Shown: positions 44,942 through 55,959, numbered from the stretch's first letter. The stretch: DNA of 64,000 bases from Pseudomonas sp. 10S4 (GCF_034344865.1 NZ_CP133774.1:4278001-4342000), one strand, 5' to 3'. Made by a program: numbers and translations. Notes: a model not told the origin generated them from the sequence alone.

Positions 44942-46273
44942 ATGAACATCGCTTGGAAACTGCCGCTGGGGCTTGGGCTCCTGTCGTGCATCGCCGTACC
45001 TGCGTCCGCCGCTGACCCTTCATCGCAACGGGGAATGGGTGATTGGGGAGGGGTACGCAGCGAACTGCTGGAGCAGGGCGTTGATGTGATCGTCGGTTAC
45101 GTCGGCGAAGCAGCCACCAATGTCCACGGTGGCTACAACCATGATCGTACCGCACGCTATACCGCGCAGTGGGCGCTCGGCACACACCTGGACCTGCAGA
45201 AGCTGCTGGGCTGGGACGACGCCGAGTTCCAATTGCTGGTGACGGAGCGCAATGGCAACAACCTCTCCAACGAGCGCATCTCCGATCCGCGCGCCCCGCA
45301 GCTCAGCTCGGTGCAGGAGGTGTGGGGCAGGGGGCAAACCTGGCGCCTGACCCAGATGTGGTACCGCCAGAAATTCTTCGACAGTGCCCTCGATCTCAAG
45401 CTCGGCCGCGTGGGCGTCAACGAAGACTTCGCCAGCTTCCCGTGTGACTTCCAGAGCCTGTCGTTTTGCAGCGCACCCATCGGCAACGTCGCCGGTGATG
45501 TCTGGTACAGCGGGCCTGTGAGCCAATGGGGCGTGCGCGTGCGCTATAACCTCGATGAACAGTGGGCGGTGCAGGTCGGGGTATATGAGCAGAACCCATC
45601 GAACCTCAGCACCGGCAATGGCTTCAAGCTCAGTGGCAGTGGTACCAAAGGTGCGTTGGTTCCGGTGGAGGTTATCTGGAAGCCAACAGTGGGCAGAGAA
45701 GCGTTACCGGGTGAATACCGCCTGGGTTACTACCACAGCAGTGCCAGCGCCAACGACCTGTACGACGACGTCAACGGCAACCCGCAGGTGTTGACCGGCC
45801 AGGCGCCAAAATCACGCAGCAGCAAACATGGCGCGTGGATCATTGGCCAACAGCAGCTCACTGCCCACAACGGCGATGCATCCCGTGGCCTGAGCGTGTT
45901 TGCCAGCCTGACCGTGCACGACAAGGCCACCAGCGGCATCGAGAGCTTCCAGAACATAGGGGCAGTCTACAAAGGCCCGTTTGATGCCCGGCCCAAGGAT
46001 GACATCGGCTTGGGCATCGCACGCCTGAAGGTCAACGACGACGTAACCACGCGTCAGCGCCTGATCAATGAAAGCACGGGCATCAGCGACTATGACGACC
46101 CGCAGTACGTGCCCGTGCAGCACAGTGAATACAACATCGAACTCAATTACGGCGTACACGTGACCAACTGGCTGACCGTGCGCCCGAACGTGCAGTACGT
46201 GCGCAATCCAGGCGGAGTATACGAGGTGGACAATGCCTGGGTCGCGGGTGTGAAGCTCCAGGCGAGCTTTTGA
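44942..46273 (+). CDS. OprB-family carbohydrate-selective porin
   Basis: This 443-residue outer-membrane porin has a signal peptide (MNIAWKLPLGLGLLSCIAVPASA), then the family start GMGDWGGVRSELLEQGVDVIVGYVGE. LTQMWYRQKFFDSALDLKLGRVGVNEDFASFPCDFQSLSFC is its most diagnostic region, and the C-terminus is VAGVKLQASF. It lies 116 bases after the aldehyde dehydrogenase. Here it may admit polyols or other neutral substrates for the dehydrogenases that follow. Confidence 0.92.
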   Translation: MNIAWKLPLGLGLLSCIAVPASAADPSSQRGMGDWGGVRSELLEQGVDVIVGYVGEAATNVHGGYNHDRTARYTAQWALGTHLDLQKLLGWDDAEFQLLVTERNGNNLSNERISDPRAPQLSSVQEVWGRGQTWRLTQMWYRQKFFDSALDLKLGRVGVNEDFASFPCDFQSLSFCSAPIGNVAGDVWYSGPVSQWGVRVRYNLDEQWAVQVGVYEQNPSNLSTGNGFKLSGSGTKGALVPVEVIWKPTVGREALPGEYRLGYYHSSASANDLYDDVNGNPQVLTGQAPKSRSSKHGAWIIGQQQLTAHNGDASRGLSVFASLTVHDKATSGIESFQNIGAVYKGPFDARPKDDIGLGIARLKVNDDVTTRQRLINESTGISDYDDPQYVPVQHSEYNIELNYGVHVTNWLTVRPNVQYVRNPGGVYEVDNAWVAGVKLQASF

Positions 46274-46290
46274 TCCTGGTAGGTGTGTGA

Positions 46291-47115
<825 letters not shown>

Positions 47116-47190
47116 TTTGTCATCAGCGCTGGAGAGCGTTCAAGTTTATGGGTGTTGAGCGTTTTCGCGCATGCGACGTGAGGGATTGAG

Positions 47191-48315
47191 ATGACTATTA
47201 CTAAAGGCATTGCATCGCCGGCCAAGTTTCTGGTTCAGGCTGATGCGCTGGTTGATTTATCGATGCATGGTAAAGCCTATGGGGCCAATGCCTATTTGAT
47301 CTGCGATCAATTTATTGTGGGCCGGGTTCATGAAAAAGCGATGCCAGGATTCAAGCATGAACAACGTGCTGAGTTGGCCGTGTTCGGTGGGCAGTGCTCC
47401 GACAGCGAAATCAACAAGCATGTCCAAGCCGCGCGTGAGGCTGACTATATTGTCGGTATTGGTGGCGGAAAAACATTGGATACCGCCAAGGCAGCCGCAC
47501 ATTTCCTGGAAAAGCCAGTATTGATTCTGCCCACATTGGCTTCGACGGATGCGCCCTGTACCGCGATTTCAGTGATTTACAATGACGACGATACGTTTAA
47601 TCGCTACCTGTTTTTATCAAAGAATCCGGACGTTGTTTTAGCGGATACGCGCATTTTGGCGGAACAACCTCCCAGATTTTTTGCGGCCGGTGTGGGTGAT
47701 GGTCTGGCAACTTATTTTGAGGCGAGAGCGTGCTTTGCTGCGCAACGCGACAACCTGATCCTGGGCAATGACGGAAAAATGCTCAAGCCTACGTTGATCG
47801 GTTTTGCTATTGCCCAAACGTGCTATGCAACCATCAAGAAGTATTCAGCGCAGGCGGCTTTTGCGGTGGAGAAGAAAGTCATCACTGCTGCATTGGAGAA
47901 CGCCATTGAAGCCACCATTTACATGTCAGCTGTCGGAGCTGAATCGGGTGGTTGTGCTGCGGCGCATGCGATCCATAACGGAATGACCATAGTGCATGAT
48001 CTACACGGAGCACAGCATGGTGAAAAGGTGGTTTTCGGCTTGTTCACTCAATTAGTGATGGAGGCCGCACCGATGGAGGAGATTGAAGAGGTTGTTGATA
48101 TTGCGATCGCCGTCGGTCTCCCGTTGACGCTTGAGGATTTAGGGCTCAAAAGCTTTAAGGAAGCGGAGTGGAGAAAGGTCGCCGAACTGGCATGCGACAA
48201 AAACGACACGATTCACAACATGCCTTTTACGGTGACGCCTGACTTGGTGTATGACGCGATCGTGGCGGCTGACGCACTGTTGCATGCGTTTAAAAAGAAA
48301 AAATCTCTGCACTAG
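47191..48315 (+). CDS. gldA: Glycerol dehydrogenase (GldA, iron-containing ADH family)
   Basis: This 374-residue protein of usual GldA length begins GIASPAKFLVQADALVDLSMHGKAYGANAYLI, has the NAD-binding GIGGGKTLDTAKAAAH, LPTLASTDAPCTAISVIYND, and metal-site histidines in AAHAIHNGM and LHGAQHGEKV. It oxidises glycerol or other vicinal diols to hydroxyketones. Composition and codon use are more AT-rich than the window average, suggesting later acquisition together with the SDR before it. A strong hairpin follows. Confidence 0.93.
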   Translation: MTITKGIASPAKFLVQADALVDLSMHGKAYGANAYLICDQFIVGRVHEKAMPGFKHEQRAELAVFGGQCSDSEINKHVQAAREADYIVGIGGGKTLDTAKAAAHFLEKPVLILPTLASTDAPCTAISVIYNDDDTFNRYLFLSKNPDVVLADTRILAEQPPRFFAAGVGDGLATYFEARACFAAQRDNLILGNDGKMLKPTLIGFAIAQTCYATIKKYSAQAAFAVEKKVITAALENAIEATIYMSAVGAESGGCAAAHAIHNGMTIVHDLHGAQHGEKVVFGLFTQLVMEAAPMEEIEEVVDIAIAVGLPLTLEDLGLKSFKEAEWRKVAELACDKNDTIHNMPFTVTPDLVYDAIVAADALLHAFKKKKSLH

Positions 48316-48366
48316 TGTATTGATTGGGAACCGGTTAATCGGGAGCCAATAGCGCTCAATCGGTCA

Positions 48367-48400
48367 GGCGCCGTCAATCGTTCAAATGATTGACGGCGCC
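48367..48400. terminator. Hairpin terminator between gldA and gfa
   Basis: GGCGCCGTCAATC and GATTGACGGCGCC form a perfect 13-bp stem with an 8-base loop between two convergent genes. There is no T run on either side, but the stem is strong enough to act as a boundary. Confidence 0.65.
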
Positions 48401-48433
48401 TGGTGCTGAGGTGAGGCCTGACAGTTATCAGTA

Positions 48434-49012
48434 TTATTTGGGCTGAACTACGCCCCTCAACTTGGCGACTTGCGTAGCCAGCACATCCATCAAATCAGGG
48501 GACAGGCAGTCATAGGGTTCAAGGCCGATTGAACGAAGACGTGCACGGATTGCCTTCATCTCTTGAGGTGGCGTCCCTGTTTCGATTATCGATGAAACGA
48601 AAGCAGCGAACCCTGGAGCAGACCATCCGGCTTGGGATGAAAGCTCAGTGTGTACGAAGTCCAACCCGTAGAACGCGTGATCCTTGTTCTCGATACGCCC
48701 GTACAAATGCGCGCCGCACTCGGTGCAAGCATGGCGCTGAATGGTCGCGTGCTCGTCCACAATGGCGAGTTTATCCGCGTGCGCGGTGACGCTGACTTTT
48801 CCCCGTGGGACGACCGCAATAACAGCGAATGTCGCACCTGCCGGTTTCCAGCATTTGCTGCAGCCACAGGCGTGGTTGTGCAAAGTCTGAGTTGAGATCG
48901 TGACCTCGACCTTATTGGCGGTACACAGGCACTGCAGTGTCCCGCCGGTGAAGTTCGAGGTAGCAGGGGATAGACCGTTATCCAGTGATGGATGAAGTTT
49001 TATGTCGCTCAC
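48434..49012 (-). CDS. gfa: Glutathione-dependent formaldehyde-activating enzyme
   Basis: This 192-residue Gfa-family zinc protein has [44 protein letters not shown] and [17 protein letters not shown], with the paired cysteine ligands. It promotes formation of S-hydroxymethylglutathione. GTG 49012 is chosen because GGAG lies 7 bases upstream and the protein then starts like other Gfa ([13 protein letters not shown]); the frame from 49063 adds an unlikely leader. It is the last gene of frmR-frmA-gfa. Confidence 0.92.
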   Translation of the reverse strand: MSDIKLHPSLDNGLSPATSNFTGGTLQCLCTANKVEVTISTQTLHNHACGCSKCWKPAGATFAVIAVVPRGKVSVTAHADKLAIVDEHATIQRHACTECGAHLYGRIENKDHAFYGLDFVHTELSSQAGWSAPGFAAFVSSIIETGTPPQEMKAIRARLRSIGLEPYDCLSPDLMDVLATQVAKLRGVVQPK

Positions 49013-49077
49013 TGTGTATCTCCAGATCGGTAGGGAACTCGGACTGACGCCAGGGGCTTGCACCCCTGGGCCAAGCT

Positions 49078-50259
<1,182 letters not shown>

Positions 50260-50534
50260 TTACTTGAGGTAGGTACGCACCAACGAAACCACTTCGTCGA
50301 TTGAGGAACGCTGCGTCTCGGACGTGTCGGTTAAATTTGAAAATTCCTCCCTGAGATGGCTTTCAAGAACGCCGGCCATCAAGCCATTTACTGCGCCGCG
50401 CAGTGCAGCAATCTGCTGCAATACAGGGCCGCACTCGGCGCCCTGCTCAAGCGCAGTCTGCAGCGCGTCCAGCTGGCCCCTGACCCGATTGACTCTTCCC
50501 AATACACGTTTTTTTCAGCGGGCGAATGTGGCAT
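50260..50534 (-). pseudogene. frmR: FrmR-like formaldehyde-sensing repressor, frameshifted near its start
   Basis: From ATG 50534 the frame reads MPHSPAEK and then breaks in an A7 run (T7 at 50509-50515 on the plus strand); eight A would give KKRVLGRVNRVRGQLDAL and an intact protein of about 91 residues, the usual FrmR length. The rest (CGPVLQQIAALRGAVNGLMAGVLESHLREEF) has the Cys and His positions of CsoR/RcnR/FrmR proteins. Translation could also restart at 50502 without the first 11 residues, including the N-terminal proline used for aldehyde sensing. Sequencing error, contraction or slippage on A7 are all possible. Confidence 0.8.
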
Positions 50535-50576
50535 CGAACGACTCCAGTTATAGGCGTGGCGGCCATAGTACATCGG

Positions 50577-50613
50577 TACTGGGTGGGAGTATTTAAAGTA
50601 CTGGTGGGGAGTA
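50577..50613. promoter_or_regulatory. Tandem CsoR/RcnR-type operators of the frm operon
   Basis: TACT-GGGTGGG-AGTA (50577-50591) and TACT-GGTGGGG-AGTA (50599-50613) are two G-tract sites flanked by TACT/AGTA, the pattern bound by RcnR/CsoR/FrmR repressors. They repeat at 22 bp and begin 43 bases upstream of the frmR start codon. Confidence 0.72.
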
Positions 50614-50720
50614 TATTCGTATGCCGAAGAAACAAACACGACCATTCTGTTTGGGGACTTCCATCAATTTGTTTCTAATGAATAACCGATGGTGAAAGGG
50701 CGTTGTTTTGCCCTGCCTTT

Positions 50721-51088
50721 CTACTCCGCCTCGTGGATGGCGGGTAAGCGTCTGTTTTCCAGCAAATCACTCAGGCAGCCAGTGAGGTGCTGAATAGCCG
50801 CCTCGTTACGCTTCAAGAAATGAAAAGGGCCGGTTTTGTGTACATCGACCAATGCCACCCCTTTGAGCACCGCCAAGTGTTGGGAGACTGTCGATTGGGA
50901 CAGGCCGCAACGTTGTGTGATCTGGCCAACGCTCACCCCGAACTCAAAACCGCATGGTTGCGGGGGAAATGCAGAGTCGGCGCCTTGAGCCACTCGAGGA
51001 TTTTTCGTCTCACTGGGTGTGCAATCGCGCGCATGGTTGCGTCGAAGTGGGGCGAGGTGGACGTCGATTTTTGATCTGTATCGAGCAT
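50721..51088 (-). pseudogene. ArsR-family regulator, frameshifted
   Basis: From ATG 51088 the frame reads MLDTDQKSTSTSPHFDATMR and then AIAHPVRRKILEWLKAPTLHF, then breaks in a C5 run (G5 at 50962-50966). A sixth base joins it to PPQPCGFEFGVSVGQITQRC and GLSQSTVSQHLAVLKGVALV, the winged helix of the family. The joined protein has about 122 residues. It has no metal-binding cysteine pair on the recognition helix. It follows the LLM-type oxidoreductase on the same strand and may regulate that locus. Confidence 0.78.
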
Positions 51089-51174
51089 ATCGGATACCTC
51101 GGGTTCATAGCCTTCGCTGGCCTCGTGTTGAGGTCAGCGATAGAGGGACCGCAGCAACACCGTTCCCCTTGGTA

Positions 51175-52158
51175 TCAGTCGAGCAGGTCGGAAATGGATT
51201 CGGCGGCGAGTTGATAGGAGCGGCGGCGTGCGTCAGGGTCGTAAATCCTCGCATCGATTATCACCTCGTCCACCTCCGTGGTCGCGATGAACTGGCGCAG
51301 CCAACGTCCTACATCGTCTTTGTTGCCAATTGCAGTGCACGACATGGCTTCAGCCAAATTCTGCCGATCATAGTTGGACAGCCGTTCCATAAAGCCCTCT
51401 TCCGGACGCGGCAGAGCGCCTGCTTTGCCCGTGTACAAGTTGCTGACCCACTGACGGTGTGAGCTCGCCAGGTAGTCGGCTTCGGCTCGAGTCGGGGCAG
51501 CGAAAACATTCGCGCCTGCGATGACATAAGGACTCTCCAGCACTGCTGACGGCCGGAATGTGGCGCGGTAATGCGTAATGGCTTCCATCAAAAATCGAGG
51601 TGCGAAATGTGAAGCGAATGCATAGGGCAGCCCCAGTTTCGCGGCGAGATCAGCACTGTTCATGCTCGAACCCAATAGCCATAGTGGAACGTCATGTTTT
51701 CCAGGGATCGCGCGAACCGGCTGATTTCCATCGTCCGCTAGATAGTCGGTCAATTGTTGGATGTCTTGCGTGAAGTCTCGCTCGGAGGCATCGCCGCGTA
51801 TGGCGCGGATAGCGGGCCCGGCGGATCCAGGTGCTCTGCCAATACCTAAATCGATGCGGCCTGGAAACAAGGTGTCCAATGTCCCGAACTGCTCCGCCAC
51901 CAACAGAGGAGAGTGGTTGGGGATCATGATGCCGCCAGAGCCCACTCGCAGGGTGCTCGTTGCCGCAGCCAGATGCTGAATGAGCAGGGTTGTAGCCGAA
52001 GACGCGATCCCTGGCAGGTCGTGGTGCTCGGCGATCCAGTAGCGCTTGTAGCCGTGAGCTTCCACGTGTCGCGCCAGAGAGACTGCGTCTTCTAGCGTGT
52101 GGACGAAGGTTTTTTCTTCGCCGATCATCATGAGGTCAAGTACAGAGAGGGCTGTCAT
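51175..52158 (-). CDS. LLM-class flavin-dependent oxidoreductase
   Basis: This 327-residue luciferase-like TIM-barrel protein has the family motifs RYWIAEHHDLPGIASSATTLLIQHLAAAT, RVGSGGIMIPNHSPLLVAEQFGTLDTLFPGRIDLGIGRAPGS and the C-terminal VDEVIIDARIYD. It resembles FMNH2-dependent LuxA-like oxidoreductases acting alone. ATG 52158 follows GGAG. A hairpin GCTGGCCTC/GAGGTCAGC lies downstream at 51116-51138. It is the last oxidoreductase in the operon beginning at 54838. Confidence 0.88.
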   Translation of the reverse strand: MTALSVLDLMMIGEEKTFVHTLEDAVSLARHVEAHGYKRYWIAEHHDLPGIASSATTLLIQHLAAATSTLRVGSGGIMIPNHSPLLVAEQFGTLDTLFPGRIDLGIGRAPGSAGPAIRAIRGDASERDFTQDIQQLTDYLADDGNQPVRAIPGKHDVPLWLLGSSMNSADLAAKLGLPYAFASHFAPRFLMEAITHYRATFRPSAVLESPYVIAGANVFAAPTRAEADYLASSHRQWVSNLYTGKAGALPRPEEGFMERLSNYDRQNLAEAMSCTAIGNKDDVGRWLRQFIATTEVDEVIIDARIYDPDARRRSYQLAAESISDLLD

Positions 52159-52202
52159 CACAGGCTCCATTTTTCAAATTAGGTTCGTGAGGCAGCGATG
52201 CG

Positions 52203-53009
52203 TTACTTCAATGGGAAGTCCGACCAGTGCGGATAACGTTCCAGGCGTCGATCGATATCGCGAAGCGTTGCCAGGCATCGCTGGAGTTTGAGGTAGATAT
52301 CACCACCATAATCCCAGCCAAGTACGCCAATACTGCCCGTGTAACCGACGCGGTTCAGCGCTGCGATCAAAGCAAAATTGTCGAGCTCTCCGCGGTCGAC
52401 CGGCTCCATGGTGGCCGCGCCGCCCCAGCCGAGTTGCGAAAGTGCGCTGCCAGAAGTCACCACTTGCATGAGCCAGGGTTTCATCGCAGCGAGGCGCTGT
52501 TCAAGCTCGCCTTCCTGGCTCGCGTACCAGTGATAGCCATTGAACGAGGCCCCCAGGCGAGGGTGAGCAAAGTGCTCGCAAATCTGCACCACCTGCGCGG
52601 TGGTCTGGGTGACATGGTGTAGATGTGGATACAGCGCAATCCGTAATCCGCGTCGTTCGGCAATCGGCAACAGCGATTCGATGAAACGCATGATCGCGTG
52701 GTTGCCATTGACGGAGGTCTGCACAGCCAGTTCGATCAGCTCTACGCCCTCGACCGTTTCGACGATGCGCCGGATCAGCGTGTCGTTGCGTCCCTCATGC
52801 AGCACTAGGTATAGCCCTTCAATCCGCAGGCCATGTTGTTTCGGTACGCCCGGCAGCAGCGAGAGGTCGGTCAGTGGTGTGCCACCCCAGGCGGCGACAG
52901 TCATGCCGTCGTAACCGAGTTCAGCCAACATTTCGCACTGTGTTTGAAAGGCGTATACGCCCATCGACGAGTAGAAAAAGGAATCGAGTGCATGGATGCG
53001 ATGAGCCAT
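52203..53009 (-). CDS. Sugar phosphate isomerase/epimerase-type TIM-barrel protein, copy 2
   Basis: This 268-residue xylose-isomerase-like TIM barrel starts HALDSFFYSSMGVYAFQTQCEMLAELGYDGMTV and has FNGYHWYASQEGELEQRLAAMKPWL, QLGWGGAATMEPVDRGELDNFALIAAL and GVLGWDYGGDIYLKLQRCLATL. Acidic and histidine residues in FNGYHWY and GWGG could bind a metal. It is a clear paralogue of the next gene upstream, sharing the same blocks in the same order. The reaction is unknown. Confidence 0.82.
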   Translation of the reverse strand: MAHRIHALDSFFYSSMGVYAFQTQCEMLAELGYDGMTVAAWGGTPLTDLSLLPGVPKQHGLRIEGLYLVLHEGRNDTLIRRIVETVEGVELIELAVQTSVNGNHAIMRFIESLLPIAERRGLRIALYPHLHHVTQTTAQVVQICEHFAHPRLGASFNGYHWYASQEGELEQRLAAMKPWLMQVVTSGSALSQLGWGGAATMEPVDRGELDNFALIAALNRVGYTGSIGVLGWDYGGDIYLKLQRCLATLRDIDRRLERYPHWSDFPLK

Positions 53010-53024
53010 GGTTTATCTCCTGGC

Positions 53025-53825
53025 TCAGTGAGGCGAGTCGGTCAGGACAGCCCATTCAGGGTGGGCGGCCAACCGTTGCTCTATGGAACGGAACGCAGTG
53101 ACCGAGCGGCGCAGGTTGCCGTATACGTCACCGCCCATGCTTTCCCAGCCGAGCACGCCAAATCGTCCGTCAAAGCCGCGCCGTTCGAGGGCGCCCAACA
53201 GCGCAAAGTTGTCCATTTCACCTTCATCGAGCGGTTCGATTGTTGCCAGTCCGCCCCATCCGAGCGGGGAGCGCCGAGTGCCGGCAATATTTACCTGTTT
53301 GAGCCAAGGCCACATCGCGTCAAGACGCTGCTCTAATGCATGCTCTTCCGTCGCGTACCAGTGATAACCGTTGAACACGATGTTAAGGCGCGGATGGTTG
53401 AACTCTCTGCATAGGGCCACCGCCTCTGTGGTCGTCTGCATGCCGTAGCGGGCGTGCGGGTACAGGCTGATCTCCAGGCCACGGCGCTCGCAGATCGGCA
53501 GCAGGCGCTCGAGCATTCGGCGGTCAAAGTTCGTGACTTCGTCGCCGGAATGCAAGGCCAGTTCGATTGTGGTGCAGCCCTCGATGGTCTCGAAAATGTT
53601 GGTCACAAACGATTCCAGGCCCTTGCGATAGATCAGGTAGACCGCGCCCACGTCCAGGCCCCAGGTGGGTTTAACCTGGGCGATCGACTTCAGGTCTTTG
53701 CTCCAGGCGGACATCGTCAGCCCCTGGTAGCCGAGTTCGGCGAGCATCTCGCACTGCGCTGCCAAGGGATAGGTCCCCAGGGTCGTCTGAAAAATGAAAT
53801 CCATATGATGCAGAGGACGATTCAT
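53025..53825 (-). CDS. Sugar phosphate isomerase/epimerase-type TIM-barrel protein, copy 1
   Basis: This 266-residue protein has the same blocks as its neighbour: LAAQCEMLAELGYQGLTMSAW, FNGYHWYATEEHALEQRLDAMWPWL, PLGWGGLATIEPLDEGEMDNFALLGAL and GVLGWESMGGDVYGNLRRSV. ATG 53825 overlaps the stop of the flavin protein upstream (ATGA), so a longer frame from 53987 is rejected. The tandem pair probably arose by duplication and may form a heteromer or act on related sugars. Confidence 0.83.
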   Translation of the reverse strand: MNRPLHHMDFIFQTTLGTYPLAAQCEMLAELGYQGLTMSAWSKDLKSIAQVKPTWGLDVGAVYLIYRKGLESFVTNIFETIEGCTTIELALHSGDEVTNFDRRMLERLLPICERRGLEISLYPHARYGMQTTTEAVALCREFNHPRLNIVFNGYHWYATEEHALEQRLDAMWPWLKQVNIAGTRRSPLGWGGLATIEPLDEGEMDNFALLGALERRGFDGRFGVLGWESMGGDVYGNLRRSVTAFRSIEQRLAAHPEWAVLTDSPH

Positions 53826-54838
53826 GAGTGGGCCTGCGCTGGCGATGGTTCGACGGGTAAGGAAGCACTTGGGAAGTGCGGCAAGAGGTATTCGCCCAGT
53901 TCGTCGATGACTTCCGAGGCGTGGCGTCGCTGAGGTTTGAAGTGCAGGGCAACGTGACCGACACCCTGATCCTGTTGGCGTTTCCAATGTTCAATCAGCG
54001 CATTTCGCCCAGCACGCAGCACGCGGCCCGCTTGGACGGGATGGTTTGGATCACGATCCAGGTCAAACAGGGTGCCGTAGCCATATGCCTTGTAAACGTT
54101 GGCGCCACAGGCGGCGCGCCAACGCTCTATGATTTGCGGGATCAGCGCCGGATTGGATATGTAGGAAAGAATGCCGTCCGTATTTTCTCCAATCCACTCC
54201 AGCGACTGGCCGGCCTGGCCAACGATAATGGTCGGCATGCGTGAGCCTACCGGTTTGGGAACTAGGTCGATCTCTCCATTCAACTGGCCATAAAACCGCG
54301 ACGGGTGCACGGCCCAGTGTGTTTCCGTCGTGGCGCGAATGATTGCCAGCGCGTCACGGAACCGCTCGGCACGGTTGTCGAAGTCGAGCCCGAAGGCGGG
54401 GTATTCCACCGGCCGATCACCGGTGGCCAGCCCAAGGATAAAACGTCCCCCAAGCAACTGATCGATGCTCGCTGCCTGCTTGGCAACGATCAACGGATCG
54501 CGCAAGGGCAGGACGATGCCGGCGGTGCCGATGGCAATCTGCTTGGTCACGGCAGCGAGGAAGCCGGCATAGACCAGCGGATCAAGGATTTGCCCCACGT
54601 CACCGAAGTTCGGGTCGTAAAAGGGCACGTCCCGTAGCCAGATGGCGGAAAAGCCGGCCTCATCGACCTTGTGAGCCATCTGCGCGTGATCCTGCAGGGT
54701 TGGGCCTGGGCTATTGGGATAGCTTTCCAGCGGCGCGATAAAGCCGAAGGTCAAATGGCCGGGTTGGAAAACGCGCGCGTAGCCGAGGTGTTGTTTGAGC
54801 TCAGGTGCAAGTTCGTAGGTGGAAGGCATCGAAGTCAT
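53822..54838 (-). CDS. LLM-class flavin-dependent oxidoreductase
   Basis: This 338-residue luciferase-like protein has LTFGFIAPLESYPNSPGPTLQDHAQMAHKVDEAGFSAIWLRDVPFYDP, GTAGIVLPLRDPLIVAKQAASIDQLLGGRFILGLATGDRPVEYPAFG and IIVGQAGQSLEWIGENTDGILSY. It is more like the TIGR-type LLM oxidoreductases acting on small organics than the copy at 51175. It is first in the minus-strand operon, divergent from the LysR gene at 54997, and translationally coupled to the TIM-barrel pair. Confidence 0.87.
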   Translation of the reverse strand: MTSMPSTYELAPELKQHLGYARVFQPGHLTFGFIAPLESYPNSPGPTLQDHAQMAHKVDEAGFSAIWLRDVPFYDPNFGDVGQILDPLVYAGFLAAVTKQIAIGTAGIVLPLRDPLIVAKQAASIDQLLGGRFILGLATGDRPVEYPAFGLDFDNRAERFRDALAIIRATTETHWAVHPSRFYGQLNGEIDLVPKPVGSRMPTIIVGQAGQSLEWIGENTDGILSYISNPALIPQIIERWRAACGANVYKAYGYGTLFDLDRDPNHPVQAGRVLRAGRNALIEHWKRQQDQGVGHVALHFKPQRRHASEVIDELGEYLLPHFPSASLPVEPSPAQAHS

Positions 54839-54866
54839 TCGAGGGCTCTCGTGTAGTCAGATGACG

Positions 54867-54902
54867 GTGACTTCGTAGTGCGATATAGCGGGGTGAAGTC
54901 AC
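54867..54902. promoter_or_regulatory. Inverted repeat between the LLM operon and its LysR gene
   Basis: GTGACTTC (54867-54874) and GAAGTCAC (54895-54902) are an exact inverted pair centred 28 bp apart in the 158-base divergent region; another GGTGACT copy lies at about 54909. This is a likely LysR-type binding region. Confidence 0.5.
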
Positions 54903-54996
54903 AATGGCGGTGACTATAGGTTGTATGATGCAAAAGAAAAACAGGATGAAGTTCCGAACATTTGCGAATAAAACGCTCAAATAGACAGGGGTGGTC

Positions 54997-55878
54997 ATGG
55001 ATCATTTTGGAGCGCTCAGCGCGTTCGTGCATGCCGCGCAAACGCGTAGCTTTACCGAGGCTGGGCGCAGAACCGGCGTGTCTTCATCGGCCATTGGTAA
55101 GGCGGTTGCGCGGCTGGAGGAAGAGCTTGGTGTACGGCTGTTTCACCGATCCACGCGCGCCATTACCCTGACGTCCGAGGGCAGCCTGTTTCTGGAACGC
55201 TGCCATCGAATTTTCGCGGAGTACGAGGTTGCCAAACGAGAGCTCACCCAGGCTGCTGGCAAGCCCCAGGGGAAGTTGCGCCTCGGTTTGCCACAACTGG
55301 GCATGAGGTTGATGCCTCACTTGATTGCGTTTCAGCAGGCGTATCCCGAAGTGGAGTTGGAACTGGAGTTCAGTGATCGGTTGGTTAACGTGATCGAGGA
55401 GGGTTTTGATGCCGTGATGCGTATCGGTGAGGTTGAAGACTCGCGCCTGATGATGCGCAAGCTCAACGGCTACAGTCATCGTCTGGTCGCGTCTCCACAC
55501 TATCTTTCAAGCCGGGGTGTTCCATCACGGCCATCGGAACTGTCCAGCCATTCATGCCTGCGTTACCGATATCCCACCAGCGGTAAACTCGACCCTTGGC
55601 CTCTGGTGTCAAAAAAGGGACAGGACAGTGTTGAACTGGGACAGTCGGCTACCGCCAACGCGATTGAACCGTTGTTGGCAATGGCTGAGGCGGGACAAGG
55701 TATAGCGTGCCTCCCTGACTTTTTTGTCGAGGACGCCATTGCAGACGGACGATTGGTGCCTGTATTGGATCGCTACGTTCGCGACCACCGTACCTTCAGC
55801 ATTCTCTGGCCATCGAGTCGTCATCCGTTACCCAAGATAAAGGCCTTTGTAAGCTTTATGACATCGCGTCTGACGTGA
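54997..55878 (+). CDS. LysR-family transcriptional regulator
   Basis: This 293-residue LysR protein has the HTH DHFGALSAFVHAAQTRSFTEAGRRTGVSSSAIGKAVARLEEELGVRLFHRSTR at the N-terminus and the effector domain PQGKLRLGLPQLGMRLMPHLIAFQQAYPEVELELEFSDRLVNVIEEGFDAVMRIG. It belongs to the AaeR/CrgA-like branch often divergent from redox genes. ATG 54997 is preferred to GTG 54991. It is divergent from the LLM/TIM-barrel operon and likely controls it. Confidence 0.9.
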   Translation: MDHFGALSAFVHAAQTRSFTEAGRRTGVSSSAIGKAVARLEEELGVRLFHRSTRAITLTSEGSLFLERCHRIFAEYEVAKRELTQAAGKPQGKLRLGLPQLGMRLMPHLIAFQQAYPEVELELEFSDRLVNVIEEGFDAVMRIGEVEDSRLMMRKLNGYSHRLVASPHYLSSRGVPSRPSELSSHSCLRYRYPTSGKLDPWPLVSKKGQDSVELGQSATANAIEPLLAMAEAGQGIACLPDFFVEDAIADGRLVPVLDRYVRDHRTFSILWPSSRHPLPKIKAFVSFMTSRLT

Positions 55879-55900
55879 GGCGGTATGGTTGACCCGAGCG

Positions 55901-55945
55901 AAAACTGCCGATGCTCCGGAGATTTCCGCAGCGTCGGCAGGTTTT
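55901..55945. terminator. Bidirectional terminator between LysR and DoxX genes
   Basis: CTGCCGA (55905-55911) pairs with TCGGCAG (55934-55940), with an inner CGGA/TCCG stem. AAAA precedes and GTTTT follows, so it can end both convergent transcripts. Confidence 0.65.
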
Positions 55946-55959
55946 GAATCCGCTGTGAC

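Noticed and set aside
48367..48400. Transposon end or attachment site
   Set aside because: The perfect 13-bp stem sits symmetrically between convergent genes; a terminator is the simpler reading.
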